Positions 16,613 through 25,884 of a stretch of 33,532 nt of DNA are shown in pieces (positions within the stretch are counted from its first letter, which is position 1; each line of letters opens with the position of its first letter). Under the pieces are notes generated by a model. It made no database searches, was not told the origin of the DNA, and was given only the letters and a program-made list of their open reading frames with translations. Position numbers and translations under genes: made by a program. Location: the NCBI GenBank assembly GCA_945897075.1, contig CAMDEX010000039.1, positions 1 to 33,532 on the forward strand. The letters run 5' to 3'. This DNA is from Litorilinea aerophila. GTDB taxonomy: Bacteria; Chloroflexota; Anaerolineae; Caldilineales; Caldilineaceae.

Positions 16613-17097
16613 TCTAGTGTGAGAAGAGGGCACAAGATGGCAACCTGAAACAACCTCACTGCAAATAAGCAGTGGGCGGTTAGGTGAAAAATGGATTGGT
16701 GACAGTTTTCCGTCAAGTCATGAAGAAGCTCAATGTGTGCGCCAAGATGCAGGTGGCAATGCGCACAACATGCCCAGCCAAACTACGCCCGCGCGGGCGT
16801 TCGACGTTGAAGACTGTGGACAGAACCAGTTGTCCGCCACCGTTGAACGGGCCTGTCACTGAACTCCGTTTCGGTGAGGCACCAGAGGAATCTTTCGTCC
16901 AAAATGAGACCCTTCTCTGGATTTTTGCCGCAAACTGCTTCACGGAGTTGACCTGCTCAGTGTGACAATAGCGACTTTTGCGGTATTGCGTTAATATGTT
17001 TGTGCAAATGGTTGTGCAAAATTTTGCGCAACTACTTTTACCCGGTGCTATTATCCATCCAATCAAAAACCCGGAAATGAAATAGGAGCGATCCGTT
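16613..17097. other. Intergenic region at the GC-rich/AT-rich boundary
   Basis: These 485 bases hold no gene I trust. A 93-codon frame at 16684-16965 has no ribosome site and no recognisable domain. From about 16960 on the composition turns AT-rich, and the last 100 bp hold the operator candidate at 17011-17032, a possible -10 box (TATTAT, 17049-17054) and an AGGAG ribosome site (17084-17088) for the gene at 17098. This is the main promoter candidate of the 17-28 kb module. Confidence 0.5.
17011..17032. promoter_or_regulatory. 22-bp near-perfect palindrome, candidate repressor operator (LacI-like)
   Basis: Half-sites GTTGTGCAAAA and TTTTGCGCAAC are reverse complements except at one position. 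A direct copy of the core TTGTGCAAA lies 12 bp upstream (17000-17008). The palindrome covers the likely -35 area and precedes a TATTAT box at 17049-17054. The shape and the TTGCGCAA core suit a LacI-family sugar repressor, but no regulator gene is in the window. Confidence 0.5.
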
Positions 17098-19155
17098 ATG
17101 CAAGATTATCAGAAAGAAATCTTTGTTTGGATACCTCTTATTGGCTTTGATCGGGACCAAGAAGATAAGGGCGTAGCAGATTTTTTACACAAGACCATTG
17201 CGCCCCCTGCGGCTGTCTCGTTGTTTTTATTCCATTCCGATATCGTCAACCAGCATCAAGGCATGGATCAAGAATATCCACTGCCACCTGATAACTGCTC
17301 CTACTATGGCAGTGTTCGCAATGAAGAACGATACCGGCAAGAATGGACGAATTACGACTTGAGAGAATTGTGCCGGTCACTCAAGGAAAACGGCGTACAA
17401 CCATACCTGGGTATTATGGGTGTATATCTAAACAATCGGCATCATTATGAATGGGAAAGCGACCACCCGGAATTGATGTTTATTTATAAAAATGGCCGCA
17501 CCTCAGGGTTGAACGTGTTGAAGCGGTTCAACGACGGCCAGTATTATGAAGATTTCTTTACGGATCGGATTAACACTGTACTCGACGATTACGGTTTTGC
17601 CGGGCTGCACGTCTCAGATGTGTTTTGCCCACCCTCTCTTTCGATCTGTGAAGGAGATTTTTCCGCAGACATCATCGACCAATTTGTGCAGCAAAGTGGA
17701 TGTAGTCTGCCTGCGCCTATCGTCCAGAACTTGGCCTCGAACGCACAGGTTCATGTGGAGGAACGCGGGGAGTATATCTGGAACAATTATCGCCAGGAAC
17801 TGATTAAGTTTTACTGCTGGCGGTGGGAAGGCTTTTTCAAAAAGTTGAGTGACCGGTTGCATGGTGATGATAAAAAATTGATCGTCAACAACGCCTGGTG
17901 CAGTGAGCCGTTTGAAGCCATTTATCGATTTGGGATTGATTACAAAGCGCTCTTCCGCGCGGGTGTGGATTATATGGTCCCCGAAACGGTACCGGTGGGA
18001 CAGCATATGACTGCCCAGACGCTTGACAACCTTGAAGATGAACCGTTTCGTTATTATCAGTACATGACGATGGCTATGTTTATGAGCGCATACACGCCGC
18101 AGGGCAAGCTGCTCTGTCTTAATGGCGTGAAAGATGTGACAGAAGAATGGGATACACTGCACCATATGTCTACCTTACTGGAAAGGGACATTTACACCCT
18201 TTCCAGCTATTACCTGAAAACGGATCAGGGCGTTCGCCGGTGCATTAAAGGAATATTTGTGTGTCTTGGGGACGGCATACGCAGAGACGAATGGGAGTGG
18301 CTCAATTCACGCTATGCAGTCGGTTTTAAAGAAACACCGAGCACATGTTTGTTGCCCACCCTGATCTGGTCCGACACCAGTTTAGAAAATCTTTTACCCG
18401 ATTACATACACAGCAAACGCTGGACGATGCATAAAATTGTTTTTGAATTAGCGAAAGCCTGCGCGCCGACAGGCTTCACTGCTCGCATCGAGGATCTAGA
18501 CCATGTAAGCGGTGCTATCTTCGTCCCCAATGCTGACCTCTATTCTGAAGAAGAACAAATCGCTCTGGCAGCGTACGACCGTGGGCCGATTATTGGGGTA
18601 GCTAAGGCGGGATATGCGTTGCCGGGCGGGAAACAACCAGACATCTATTTCGAAGACCTCCATGGCGGTTATACCCTTTGCGCCTTTGCATACAACTTCG
18701 GTGCAATCAATGCTGAGAATATAACATCCCAATTAGACGACGCAAGTGGTGATGAAGACATAGAAGGTGATCCCTATTTGGTCAAAGATCCAGACTATTT
18801 CCGCTGGGACCTGCGCTATCGCAAGGTTTCTCAGGGCTTCATTAAATCCTGCGCAGCGCTTCTCAAAGCGGCAAACACATCCGAAATTGAGGCACCTGCT
18901 CGTGTGCCAGTTCTTACGTATACGTTCGATGATGATGACCGTATGAGAGTCGTGGTTATCAATGATGATCGCTTCCACTATATCAAGCCAGTTATCATCG
19001 CAAAAAAAGCGATCCGCTATGTGGAACCAGTAAGCCGCTATCCTGTTCTTCCTCCACAGCTTGTCAACCAGGCGCCAGATGGTCTCTATTACGCCTTTAT
19101 TGCCAAGGTTCCACCGGCTGGCCTGTCAATCTTCGATCTGACTTTCGAAACGTAG
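17098..19155 (+). CDS. Uncharacterised glycoside-hydrolase-like protein, paralogue A
   Basis: The 685-residue protein has no signal peptide. I cannot name its family. I read three parts: a (beta/alpha)8-barrel-like region (about 1-340), a Rossmann-like middle (about 375-540, with AAYDRGPIIGV) and a C-terminal beta-sandwich (about 600-685), the order found in GH42-type enzymes. Strand-end acidic residues at Asp174 (GLHVSD) and Glu296 (YMVPETV) are candidate catalytic residues; both are kept in the paralogue at 25885 (Asp186, Glu307). Other shared blocks are IGFD, WTN, a NGQ/DGQ-[YF]-[YF]-ED block, EGD (184-187) and N(N/S)AW..(E/D)PFEA(I/M)YR. AGGAG stands 9 nt before ATG 17098. It is the first gene of an operon with an Opp-type importer and probably processes what that importer brings in. 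Codon use is more AT-rich than in the upstream genes. Confidence 0.75.
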   Translation: MQDYQKEIFVWIPLIGFDRDQEDKGVADFLHKTIAPPAAVSLFLFHSDIVNQHQGMDQEYPLPPDNCSYYGSVRNEERYRQEWTNYDLRELCRSLKENGVQPYLGIMGVYLNNRHHYEWESDHPELMFIYKNGRTSGLNVLKRFNDGQYYEDFFTDRINTVLDDYGFAGLHVSDVFCPPSLSICEGDFSADIIDQFVQQSGCSLPAPIVQNLASNAQVHVEERGEYIWNNYRQELIKFYCWRWEGFFKKLSDRLHGDDKKLIVNNAWCSEPFEAIYRFGIDYKALFRAGVDYMVPETVPVGQHMTAQTLDNLEDEPFRYYQYMTMAMFMSAYTPQGKLLCLNGVKDVTEEWDTLHHMSTLLERDIYTLSSYYLKTDQGVRRCIKGIFVCLGDGIRRDEWEWLNSRYAVGFKETPSTCLLPTLIWSDTSLENLLPDYIHSKRWTMHKIVFELAKACAPTGFTARIEDLDHVSGAIFVPNADLYSEEEQIALAAYDRGPIIGVAKAGYALPGGKQPDIYFEDLHGGYTLCAFAYNFGAINAENITSQLDDASGDEDIEGDPYLVKDPDYFRWDLRYRKVSQGFIKSCAALLKAANTSEIEAPARVPVLTYTFDDDDRMRVVVINDDRFHYIKPVIIAKKAIRYVEPVSRYPVLPPQLVNQAPDGLYYAFIAKVPPAGLSIFDLTFET

Positions 19156-19156
19156 G

Positions 19157-20194
19157 GTGACTGCTGAAGAATTAGAGGAATCCAATTTGAGCGAAATGCT
19201 GTTAGAAGTCAAGGACCTCAGGGTTGCATTTAATACAGCAAGTGGCACAGTCAACGCATTGAATGGTGTCAGTCTTGACATCATGAAAAATGAGAGCGTT
19301 GGGATTGTAGGCGAATCGGGCTGTGGAAAAAGCGTGACTGCACGCGCCATCATGCGCATTCTTGAAAAGAACAGCGTGATGACGGGCAGCGTCAAGTTAT
19401 ATTCCGACAACGGGATGACGGAGATTTCTGCTTTGCCTACAGAATCTGAGGAAATGCGCAAAGTTCGCGGCGGCAAAATCGCCATGATCTTTCAGGAACC
19501 GATGTCATCGCTGTGCCCGGTTTATACCGTAGGCAACCAACTGAACGAAGCAATCCGCCTGCACCGTGATGTGGACAAAACTCAATCGAGCGAAATAGCC
19601 ATCGACTATTTGCGTCGAGTGGGGATCTCGCGCCCCGAAAAATTGATGAACGATTATCCATACCAGCTAAGCGGAGGTATGCGGCAGCGGGTTGTCATTG
19701 CCATGGCGGTGTCGTGCAACCCATCCTTGCTCATTGCGGATGAGCCGACAACCGCCTTAGACGTAACCGTATCTGCCCAGATACTGGCACTGCTCCACGA
19801 CTTACAGCAATCCCAAGATATGGCCGTGATGATGATCAATCACAGTCTTGGCATTGTGGCCCAATCCTGCACGCGTGTGATGGTGATGTATTTGGGCATG
19901 ATCATCGAAACCGCTTCGGTAGACGAACTTTTTAGCCATCCGAAGCATCCTTACACCGTGGATCTGCTTAATTCAATACCGAAGCTTAATCTCAATAAGG
20001 GAAGCCGCTTGGCACATATCAAGGGCCACGTTCCGGATCCGTTCAATATTCCTAAAGGTTGCACCTATCATACCCGGTGTAGATTCAGCAAGAAAGGCAT
20101 TTGCGACGAGCAAATACCCGCTGTAAACCAAGTAAATGATGGTCATTTTGTGCAGTGTTATAAATATTCAGAGCACGCGAAACTCTGGGAGTAA
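19157..20194 (+). CDS. Opp/Dpp-type ABC importer ATPase (OppD-like)
   Basis: Counted from GTG 19157 this is 345 residues. Walker A GESGCGKS (52-59), Q-loop in IFQEPMSS, signature LSGGMRQR (171-178) and Walker B LLIADE (191-196) are complete; the H-loop reads INHS (His229) rather than the common THD. The C-terminal oligopeptide-transporter extension carries four cysteines (302, 308, 316, 334) in the spacing of the OppD/DppD iron-sulfur-type motif. TTG 19187, with AGAGGA 8 nt upstream, is an equally good start and would shorten the protein by ten residues. It starts 1 nt after the stop of paralogue A. With the next gene it forms the energising pair of the importer; carbohydrate-transporting members of this family are known, so the name does not fix the substrate. 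Confidence 0.92.
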   Translation: MTAEELEESNLSEMLLEVKDLRVAFNTASGTVNALNGVSLDIMKNESVGIVGESGCGKSVTARAIMRILEKNSVMTGSVKLYSDNGMTEISALPTESEEMRKVRGGKIAMIFQEPMSSLCPVYTVGNQLNEAIRLHRDVDKTQSSEIAIDYLRRVGISRPEKLMNDYPYQLSGGMRQRVVIAMAVSCNPSLLIADEPTTALDVTVSAQILALLHDLQQSQDMAVMMINHSLGIVAQSCTRVMVMYLGMIIETASVDELFSHPKHPYTVDLLNSIPKLNLNKGSRLAHIKGHVPDPFNIPKGCTYHTRCRFSKKGICDEQIPAVNQVNDGHFVQCYKYSEHAKLWE

Positions 20195-20198
20195 ACCA

Positions 20199-21194
20199 TT
20201 GGAGACGATTTACCAGGTCAGCAATCTGAAGATGCATTACCCGATCGAAAGGGGTTTTGCAAAGAAAGTTGTTGGATATATTCGTGCAGTTAATGGAATC
20301 ACCTTTAATGTCTACCAAAGAGAGACTCTCGGTTTGGTGGGTGAATCGGGCTGCGGCAAAAGCACGACCGCAAATTGTCTGATCCGGTTATTCAAGCCCA
20401 GTTCGGGCAGTATTCTGTATAACAACAAAGACGGACAACAGGTGGATTTAGCCAGGTTGAGCGATCATGAACTGCGGTTTTACCGAAAAGAAGCGCAGAT
20501 GATTTTTCAAGATCCCTATTCATCACTGAACCCACGCATGACCATCCATGAGGTGGTCGGCGAACCTTTGCTGGTCAATCATATCGCCAAAGGAGGAGAG
20601 ATCACTGACAGAGTGGGTGCAATTCTAAAGCGAGTCGGTTTACGTTCAGAGTATATGAAACGATACCCGCATGCTTTTAGCGGCGGACAGCGTCAGCGCG
20701 TAGCGATTGCGCGAGCCCTGATTATCGAACCGCGAGTTGTGATCTGTGACGAGCCGGTATCCTCCCTGGATGTATCTGTACAAGCGCAGATCATCGAGCT
20801 GCTAAAGGATTTGCAAACTGAATTTGGTAACACCTATCTATTTATTTCACATGATCTGAGCGTTGTCAGATATATTAGCGACCGGATCATCGTTATGTAC
20901 CTTGGTCAGATCGTTGAAATGTGCGACAGCGATGAACTATTCAACAACCCCTTGCATCCCTATACACGCGCGTTGATCGATGCCGTACCGGATGTCGATC
21001 CCAAAAAGAAAACTGTTGTACCGATCATGGGTGAGCCAGGCGATCCGAGCAAGGTGTACACGGGGTGCAGTTTTTATTCCAGATGTAAACATGCTACCGA
21101 TCTATGTGCTGCGCAACCTCCTCTATTGGTAGATTTTCCAAGTAACGGCAAAGAGCATTTCGTAAGCTGCCATCATGCTCAAAACTGGAGATAG
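20199..21194 (+). CDS. Opp/Dpp-type ABC importer ATPase (OppF-like)
   Basis: From TTG 20199 (GGGAG 7 nt upstream, 4 nt after the previous stop) the protein is 331 residues. It has Walker A GESGCGKS (48-55), IFQDPYSSLNPRMT, signature FSGGQRQR (160-167), Walker B VVICDE (180-185) and the H-loop FISHDLSVV. The RGFAKKVVGYIRAVNGI segment is the insertion typical of OppF/DppF. The C-terminal cysteines (290, 296, 303, 324) repeat the pattern seen in its partner. A start at 20136 would overlap the OppD-like gene and lacks family similarity, so I reject it. The binding protein follows after a 216-bp gap. Confidence 0.93.
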   Translation: METIYQVSNLKMHYPIERGFAKKVVGYIRAVNGITFNVYQRETLGLVGESGCGKSTTANCLIRLFKPSSGSILYNNKDGQQVDLARLSDHELRFYRKEAQMIFQDPYSSLNPRMTIHEVVGEPLLVNHIAKGGEITDRVGAILKRVGLRSEYMKRYPHAFSGGQRQRVAIARALIIEPRVVICDEPVSSLDVSVQAQIIELLKDLQTEFGNTYLFISHDLSVVRYISDRIIVMYLGQIVEMCDSDELFNNPLHPYTRALIDAVPDVDPKKKTVVPIMGEPGDPSKVYTGCSFYSRCKHATDLCAAQPPLLVDFPSNGKEHFVSCHHAQNWR

Positions 21195-21410
21195 CCTCGA
21201 CTATTCATAATCCAGCATCCAGAAATTAACCGCGACAAAGGAGAAGAAAAATATGGCATGAATACAGAGATTTCCGCGCACATTCACAGGAACAAGTTAT
21301 TGGTTTAACGGCATCCGTTGACCGGTCGCCATCCGTGAAGGTGAATAGATTCGTGCAATTTCACTTACAGATCGAGGATACGCGAATACCAAATTTCAAG
21401 GAGTGAGGAA

Positions 21411-23429
21411 ATGAAGCTACACACAAGACATTCAATGGTTCTGCTGAACATTCTACTTGCAGTCGCTCTGATATTGACTGCATGTACCGCGCCGGTAACT
21501 CCGACTGCTTCGGATACCACAGCTACCGAAGTTCAGGCGAAAGCCACCGAAGTTCCAACAACAGATCCTGAAGTTTCCGAATATACGGAAGCTCCAATGC
21601 TGGCCGATTTAGTGAGCCAAGGCAGTTTGCCCGCTCTGGATGAAAGGTTGCCAGAATCACCTTTTGTATTGGAGCCCAGAGATGAAATTGGCAAGTACGG
21701 AAAAACGCTGTTTTCGGCCTTCCCTGCTCCTTATCAAGGCCAGGCCTATCAAACGCTTGGCTTTTACGAGCCTGTGCTCAGTTGGAACAAAGACAATACT
21801 GAGCTCATCCCCAATCTTGTGGAAGCGTATGAGCCATCGGCAGATCAAATGACCTTTCGCATGACCATCCGGAAGAACTTAAGATGGTCCGACGGGGAAC
21901 CCGTGACCACCGCGGATATCAAGTTCGCTTATGAAGATATGTGGAGCAACACAACGCTAAACCCGCAGTTCCCGACCGCGTTTTCGGCGGGGGGCGAACC
22001 GTCTAAGCTCAACGTCATGGACGATTACACATTCGAACTTGCTTTCGCGAAACCGTATCCTTCCTTCCAGTATGTCCTCGTAAGGCAGGGTTCTGTAGGC
22101 CAGCTATTTGTTCCCTCAAAGTATCTGCAGCAGTTCCATGAGAACTATGTCGACAAGGCCGAACTTGACAACATGACCAAGGAAGGCGGCTTTGATACTT
22201 GGAACCAGCTATTCAGCGACAAAAATAGCTTCTTCAATAACCCCGATCTTCCTAACCTGTATGCTTGGAAGATGGAAAGCCTTTCAGAAGACAAGCTAAC
22301 GCGCAAGTTCGTCCGCAACCCCTACTACTTCAAGGTGGATACTGCCGGCAATCAACTGCCCTATCTGGACTATCAACAGGTCCAATATGTAGACAATGCA
22401 GAAACGCTGAAGTTGATGACGCTGGCTGGAGAGAATGAATATATCGGGGCTCCGATCGGCGAAGTGTTTGCGGACTGGCCGCTGTACGCGGAGAACGCAG
22501 AAGCAGGTAACTACCGGATGATCACCGGCAACGCTGACTTTGGGCACATCTTCCTCGTGATGCCTAACCTCTCTTCAACAGATCCACAAAAGGGACCACT
22601 GCTCGCGAACAAAGACTTCCGCATTGCGCTCTCTCACGCCGTCAATCGTGAAGAACTGATTTCGTTGTTTGTAACAGTTGGCGACGTAAAAGGAACACCA
22701 GCACAGCAGTCTCCCGTTGAGAGTTCGCCTTACTACGACGAAGAATTGACCAAACAGTATACCGAATATGATGTTGCCAAGGCAAACGAGCTGCTCGATG
22801 GCATTGGCTTAACCAAAAAGGGCGCGGATGGCTATCGCCTGGGACTCGACGGCCAGCCGTTGAGCTTTATCGCAACCATCCCCACCTACAGCCCGCTTTG
22901 GGTAGACGGTGGCAACCAGATCAGCAGGTATTGGAAAGAGGTCGGGTTGAATATCGAGGCCAAACCGGTTGCACCTGAGATCTGGAACGAAACTGTCCAG
23001 GCGAACCAACTCGACATCACCATTCACTCGACAGGCAGTGGTGGTTTGCTCGTGATCAACTCTGATGGCATTGATGCTTACTCTATGCCCTACGTGGGTT
23101 GGATGCAGCGTTGGGGCGTGGGATTCGTCCAACATATCCTTTCCGATGGCGCGGAAGGGGTTGAGCCTCCGGAGTTCGTATTAGAGATGAACAGGCTGAG
23201 AGAGGAAATCCTCTATGAGGCAGATCCGGCAACGGCCGATGCAAAGGTCGAGGAATTGCTGGGTCTGTGGAAAGAGAATTTCCCGATCATGGGCATTTCC
23301 CGGCCACTGCCTAGCTGGTTCCTGATCAGCAATGACCTGAAGAATACGCCACAGGATGGCGAGCCGTGGGCCATCTTCATGTTTGGTGTCGGTGGTAACG
23401 TCAACCCTTCCCAGTTCTACAAAGAATGA
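21411..23429 (+). CDS. Family 5 extracellular solute-binding lipoprotein (importer 1)
   Basis: The 672-residue protein has a lipoprotein signal with lipobox LTAC (Cys25), followed by a Thr/Pro/Glu-rich linker up to about residue 60. The family 5 (OppA/DppA-type) fold follows, with LVEAYEPSADQMTFRMTIRKN, the SDGEPVTTADIKFAYED motif, and NKDFRIALSHAVNREEL of the second lobe. It is longer than the roughly 520-600 residues usual for the family, as in many carbohydrate- or large-ligand-binding members of thermophiles. AAGGAG precedes ATG 21411. The 216-bp gap before it shows no strong hairpin, only a short AACGG-CAT-CCGTT palindrome (21307-21319). A palindromic element and a stem-loop lie between it and the permeases, which would allow more binding protein than permease to be made. 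Confidence 0.92.
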   Translation: MKLHTRHSMVLLNILLAVALILTACTAPVTPTASDTTATEVQAKATEVPTTDPEVSEYTEAPMLADLVSQGSLPALDERLPESPFVLEPRDEIGKYGKTLFSAFPAPYQGQAYQTLGFYEPVLSWNKDNTELIPNLVEAYEPSADQMTFRMTIRKNLRWSDGEPVTTADIKFAYEDMWSNTTLNPQFPTAFSAGGEPSKLNVMDDYTFELAFAKPYPSFQYVLVRQGSVGQLFVPSKYLQQFHENYVDKAELDNMTKEGGFDTWNQLFSDKNSFFNNPDLPNLYAWKMESLSEDKLTRKFVRNPYYFKVDTAGNQLPYLDYQQVQYVDNAETLKLMTLAGENEYIGAPIGEVFADWPLYAENAEAGNYRMITGNADFGHIFLVMPNLSSTDPQKGPLLANKDFRIALSHAVNREELISLFVTVGDVKGTPAQQSPVESSPYYDEELTKQYTEYDVAKANELLDGIGLTKKGADGYRLGLDGQPLSFIATIPTYSPLWVDGGNQISRYWKEVGLNIEAKPVAPEIWNETVQANQLDITIHSTGSGGLLVINSDGIDAYSMPYVGWMQRWGVGFVQHILSDGAEGVEPPEFVLEMNRLREEILYEADPATADAKVEELLGLWKENFPIMGISRPLPSWFLISNDLKNTPQDGEPWAIFMFGVGGNVNPSQFYKE

Positions 23430-23432
23430 TAT

Positions 23433-23550
23433 TATAGCAATGCCACATAGAAACTAGGAGTTTTCGTAGGACGGGTTTCCACATCTACCTCCGCTGGCAG
23501 GTAAGAAACCCATTCTACGAAACTCCGTTTTTCAAAGGTGCTTTGCTATA
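23433..23550. repeat. 118-bp palindromic element with outer and inner arms
   Basis: Outer arms TATAGCAA (23433-23440) and TTGCTATA (23543-23550) enclose inner imperfect arms at 23458-23479 and 23505-23525 (GAGTTTTCGTAGGACGGGTT type, one gap and two mismatches). A small TACCT/AGGTA stem lies in the loop. It begins 4 nt after the stop of the binding-protein gene. The layout matches the other elements although the sequence differs. Confidence 0.75.
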
Positions 23551-23568
23551 GCCGGCAATCGTTAAAAT

Positions 23569-23612
23569 GAGGGGTGGGCAGTAAGAAGACGATCTCTTAT
23601 TGCCCACCCCTC
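23569..23612 (+). terminator. 18-bp stem-loop between binding protein and permease
   Basis: Arms 23569-23586 (GAGGGGTGGGCAGTAAGA) and 23595-23612 pair over 18 bp with one G-U pair and an 8-nt loop. There is no long T-tract, so it may be a leaky terminator or an RNA-stabilising hairpin that protects the upstream binding-protein message. Confidence 0.6.
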
Positions 23613-23721
23613 CACTTTCATAGAAATGAAGGCGATATCGAATAAATATTTTGATGCGTACCGTAATTATGAAACGATAGAACTTAACTACCCGGTATGA
23701 ATTTTGTAAGGAGGTTGCACG

Positions 23722-24705
23722 GTGGGAAACTATCTAATTAAGAGATTGATGCTGATGATGTTGTTGATGGTTGCCATCACGGTCACATCGTTTATTATCA
23801 TTCAGTTACCACCCGGCGATTTTCTCACGGTGCATATCGAACAATTACGCTCGCAAGGTCAGAATGTAACTGACGACCAGATCGCAGCCCTGACTGCGCA
23901 ATATGGGTTGGACCAACCCATGCCAGTACAGTTTTTTAAATGGGTTTCTGGTTTTGCTCGGGGAGACTTTGGGTACTCCTTTTCAAAAAACCGCCCTGCA
24001 ATCGATGTGATTATCCCTGCTTTTAAGATTTCCTTGCTGATCGCTTTAATCGTTTTTATAACAACCACTGTCATCGGGCTTCTGATCGGCTACTTTACGG
24101 CGAAATATAAGAATTCATTCGTGGATTACTTTTTCTCGTTTTGGGGATATATCGGCGTATCGGTGCCGGGTTTTGTCGTTGCGATGCTTTCGTTATGGCT
24201 GGTCTATAAATTATCAGGCAAAAGCTTCATCGGATTGTATTCGCGGGAATTTTTAACGGCTCCGTGGAGCATGGCCAAAGCGCTGGACGGTCTTTTGCAT
24301 TTGATATTGCCGGTCCTGGTCATTACTTTTACGAACCTCGCCGGTTTTAAGTCATTCCGCGCAAATATGCTCGACGAGATCAATAAACCTTATGTGGTAA
24401 CCGCCCGCGCAAAAGGAGTTAGCGAAAACAAGCTGCTGGTGAAGTACCCGGCCAGGATGGCGCTTATCCCCAATATGGGATCGATTGGCCTTGCCATTCC
24501 TATGCTAATATCTGGCGAAGCGATCGCAGGAATTGTGCTAAATTTACCGACCTTGGGACCTCTCATGCTAAATGCGTTAAAGTCGCAAGATATGTATTTG
24601 GCCGGTGCGATCTTGTTGTTTCAAAGCATGATGACATTGGTAGGAACCCTGGTCTCCGATGTCGCTCTGGCATTAATAGACCCAAGAATCCGATTAGACA
24701 GGTAA
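23722..24705 (+). CDS. Opp/Dpp-type ABC importer permease (OppB-like, importer 1)
   Basis: The 327-residue protein has the six-helix binding-protein-dependent permease fold. Helix 1 is at 9-28 and is followed by the PPGDF motif and the QYGLDQPMPVQFFKWV segment; helices lie at about 103-125, 136-162, 192-210 and beyond. The EAA-type coupling loop is at about 228-240 (ARAKGVSENKLL). GTG 23722 is supported by AAGGAGG (23708-23714) with ideal spacing. It precedes its partner permease by 18 nt. Confidence 0.93.
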   Translation: MGNYLIKRLMLMMLLMVAITVTSFIIIQLPPGDFLTVHIEQLRSQGQNVTDDQIAALTAQYGLDQPMPVQFFKWVSGFARGDFGYSFSKNRPAIDVIIPAFKISLLIALIVFITTTVIGLLIGYFTAKYKNSFVDYFFSFWGYIGVSVPGFVVAMLSLWLVYKLSGKSFIGLYSREFLTAPWSMAKALDGLLHLILPVLVITFTNLAGFKSFRANMLDEINKPYVVTARAKGVSENKLLVKYPARMALIPNMGSIGLAIPMLISGEAIAGIVLNLPTLGPLMLNALKSQDMYLAGAILLFQSMMTLVGTLVSDVALALIDPRIRLDR

Positions 24706-24723
24706 GTGACGTGGAGGCATGAT

Positions 24724-25869
24724 ATGAGCGAAGCTTTGGTGAGTGACGGTATTGACAATCGGGAAGATGAGGAATTTGAACTGGACGAAAAGATTTATAT
24801 TGCTCGTCCGATTGTTATGACGTGGTGGAAATTCAAAAAGCACAAGCTTGCCGTTATTTCTCTTGTTGTTTTGTTCTTGATTTACCTGGTTGGCGCATTT
24901 TGTGAGTTTGTCGCTCCACAGGATCCATTACTCATTAACGCTGAGATGATACATATGCCGCCGCAGCGCATTCGTTTTGTTGGTAAGGACGGCTTCTCTT
25001 TACGCCCCTTTGTGAATGCCTATGACATAACTTTTGACCAAAAAACCTTCGCGCGCAAATATGTGGTTAATCCAGACATTGAATTTCCAATACATTTCTT
25101 CGTCCAGGGCATGCCGTATAAGCTCTGGGGTGTTTTTGAAAGCGACATTCATTTGTTTGGAGTTGAGGAGGGCTATGTAATGCTGGCGGGAACCGACCGC
25201 TTAGGGCGGGATCTGTTTTCTAGAATCATTTATGGGACAAGGATTAGCACAAGCATTGGGCTGTTAGGAATACTGATCAGCTTTATTATCGGTATCTTTC
25301 TAGGGGGTATATCCGGCTATTTCGGTGGTTGGGTCGACATCATCATTCAGCGCGTCATCGAGTTTATCACCAGCATACCTTCCATTCCACTGTGGATGGC
25401 GCTCAGTGCTGCCTTGCCTTTGAATTGGCCTCAGTTATGGATTTATATGGGTATTGTCGTGATCCTTTCCCTGGTCGGTTGGGCAGGTCTGGCGCGCATT
25501 GTACGGGCCAAATTCATTTCACTGCGCGAAGAAGATTTCGTCAAGGCGGCGAAAGTGGTTGGTGCCAGCGAGATGAGGATTATCTTCAAACATATGGTAC
25601 CGTCTTTTATGAGCTTTTTAATTGCCAGCATGACATTGTCGATACCAGGCATGATTCTTGGTGAAACGTCGCTCAGTTTTATCGGCCTGGGATTACGCGA
25701 GCCTGTTGTCAGTTGGGGTGTAATCCTGATGGATGCACAGAGTCTCAACAGCATCGTGAATTATAACTGGCTGCTTTTACCGGCCCTGGCGGTCGTAATT
25801 ACCGTGCTGGCCTTTAACTTCATGGGGGATGGTTTACGCGACGCTGCGGATCCTTATTCGCACGAATAG
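24724..25869 (+). CDS. Opp/Dpp-type ABC importer permease (OppC-like, importer 1) with a long extracytoplasmic insert
   Basis: From ATG 24724 (GGAGG 7 nt upstream) this is 381 residues; a GTG at 24706 would add six. The N-terminal cytoplasmic part is acidic. Helix 1 is at 42-62, and the family landmark GTDRLGRD comes only at 156-163, about 95 residues later. In the OppC-like protein at 31707 the same distance is about 25 residues. The additional stretch (about 63-155) should face outward and may contact the binding protein or a bulky ligand. The coupling loop is FVKAAKVVGASEMRII, and LGETSLSFIGLG is the conserved late helix. The stop lies 15 nt before paralogue B, so it is clearly in the same operon. 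Confidence 0.93.
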   Translation: MSEALVSDGIDNREDEEFELDEKIYIARPIVMTWWKFKKHKLAVISLVVLFLIYLVGAFCEFVAPQDPLLINAEMIHMPPQRIRFVGKDGFSLRPFVNAYDITFDQKTFARKYVVNPDIEFPIHFFVQGMPYKLWGVFESDIHLFGVEEGYVMLAGTDRLGRDLFSRIIYGTRISTSIGLLGILISFIIGIFLGGISGYFGGWVDIIIQRVIEFITSIPSIPLWMALSAALPLNWPQLWIYMGIVVILSLVGWAGLARIVRAKFISLREEDFVKAAKVVGASEMRIIFKHMVPSFMSFLIASMTLSIPGMILGETSLSFIGLGLREPVVSWGVILMDAQSLNSIVNYNWLLLPALAVVITVLAFNFMGDGLRDAADPYSHE

Positions 25870-25884
25870 AAAGGGCAAACCGGC

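Noticed and set aside
16684-16965. 93-codon frame after the heparinase gene
   Set aside because: No ribosome site, no recognisable domain, erratic composition; it sits in a promoter-containing gap.
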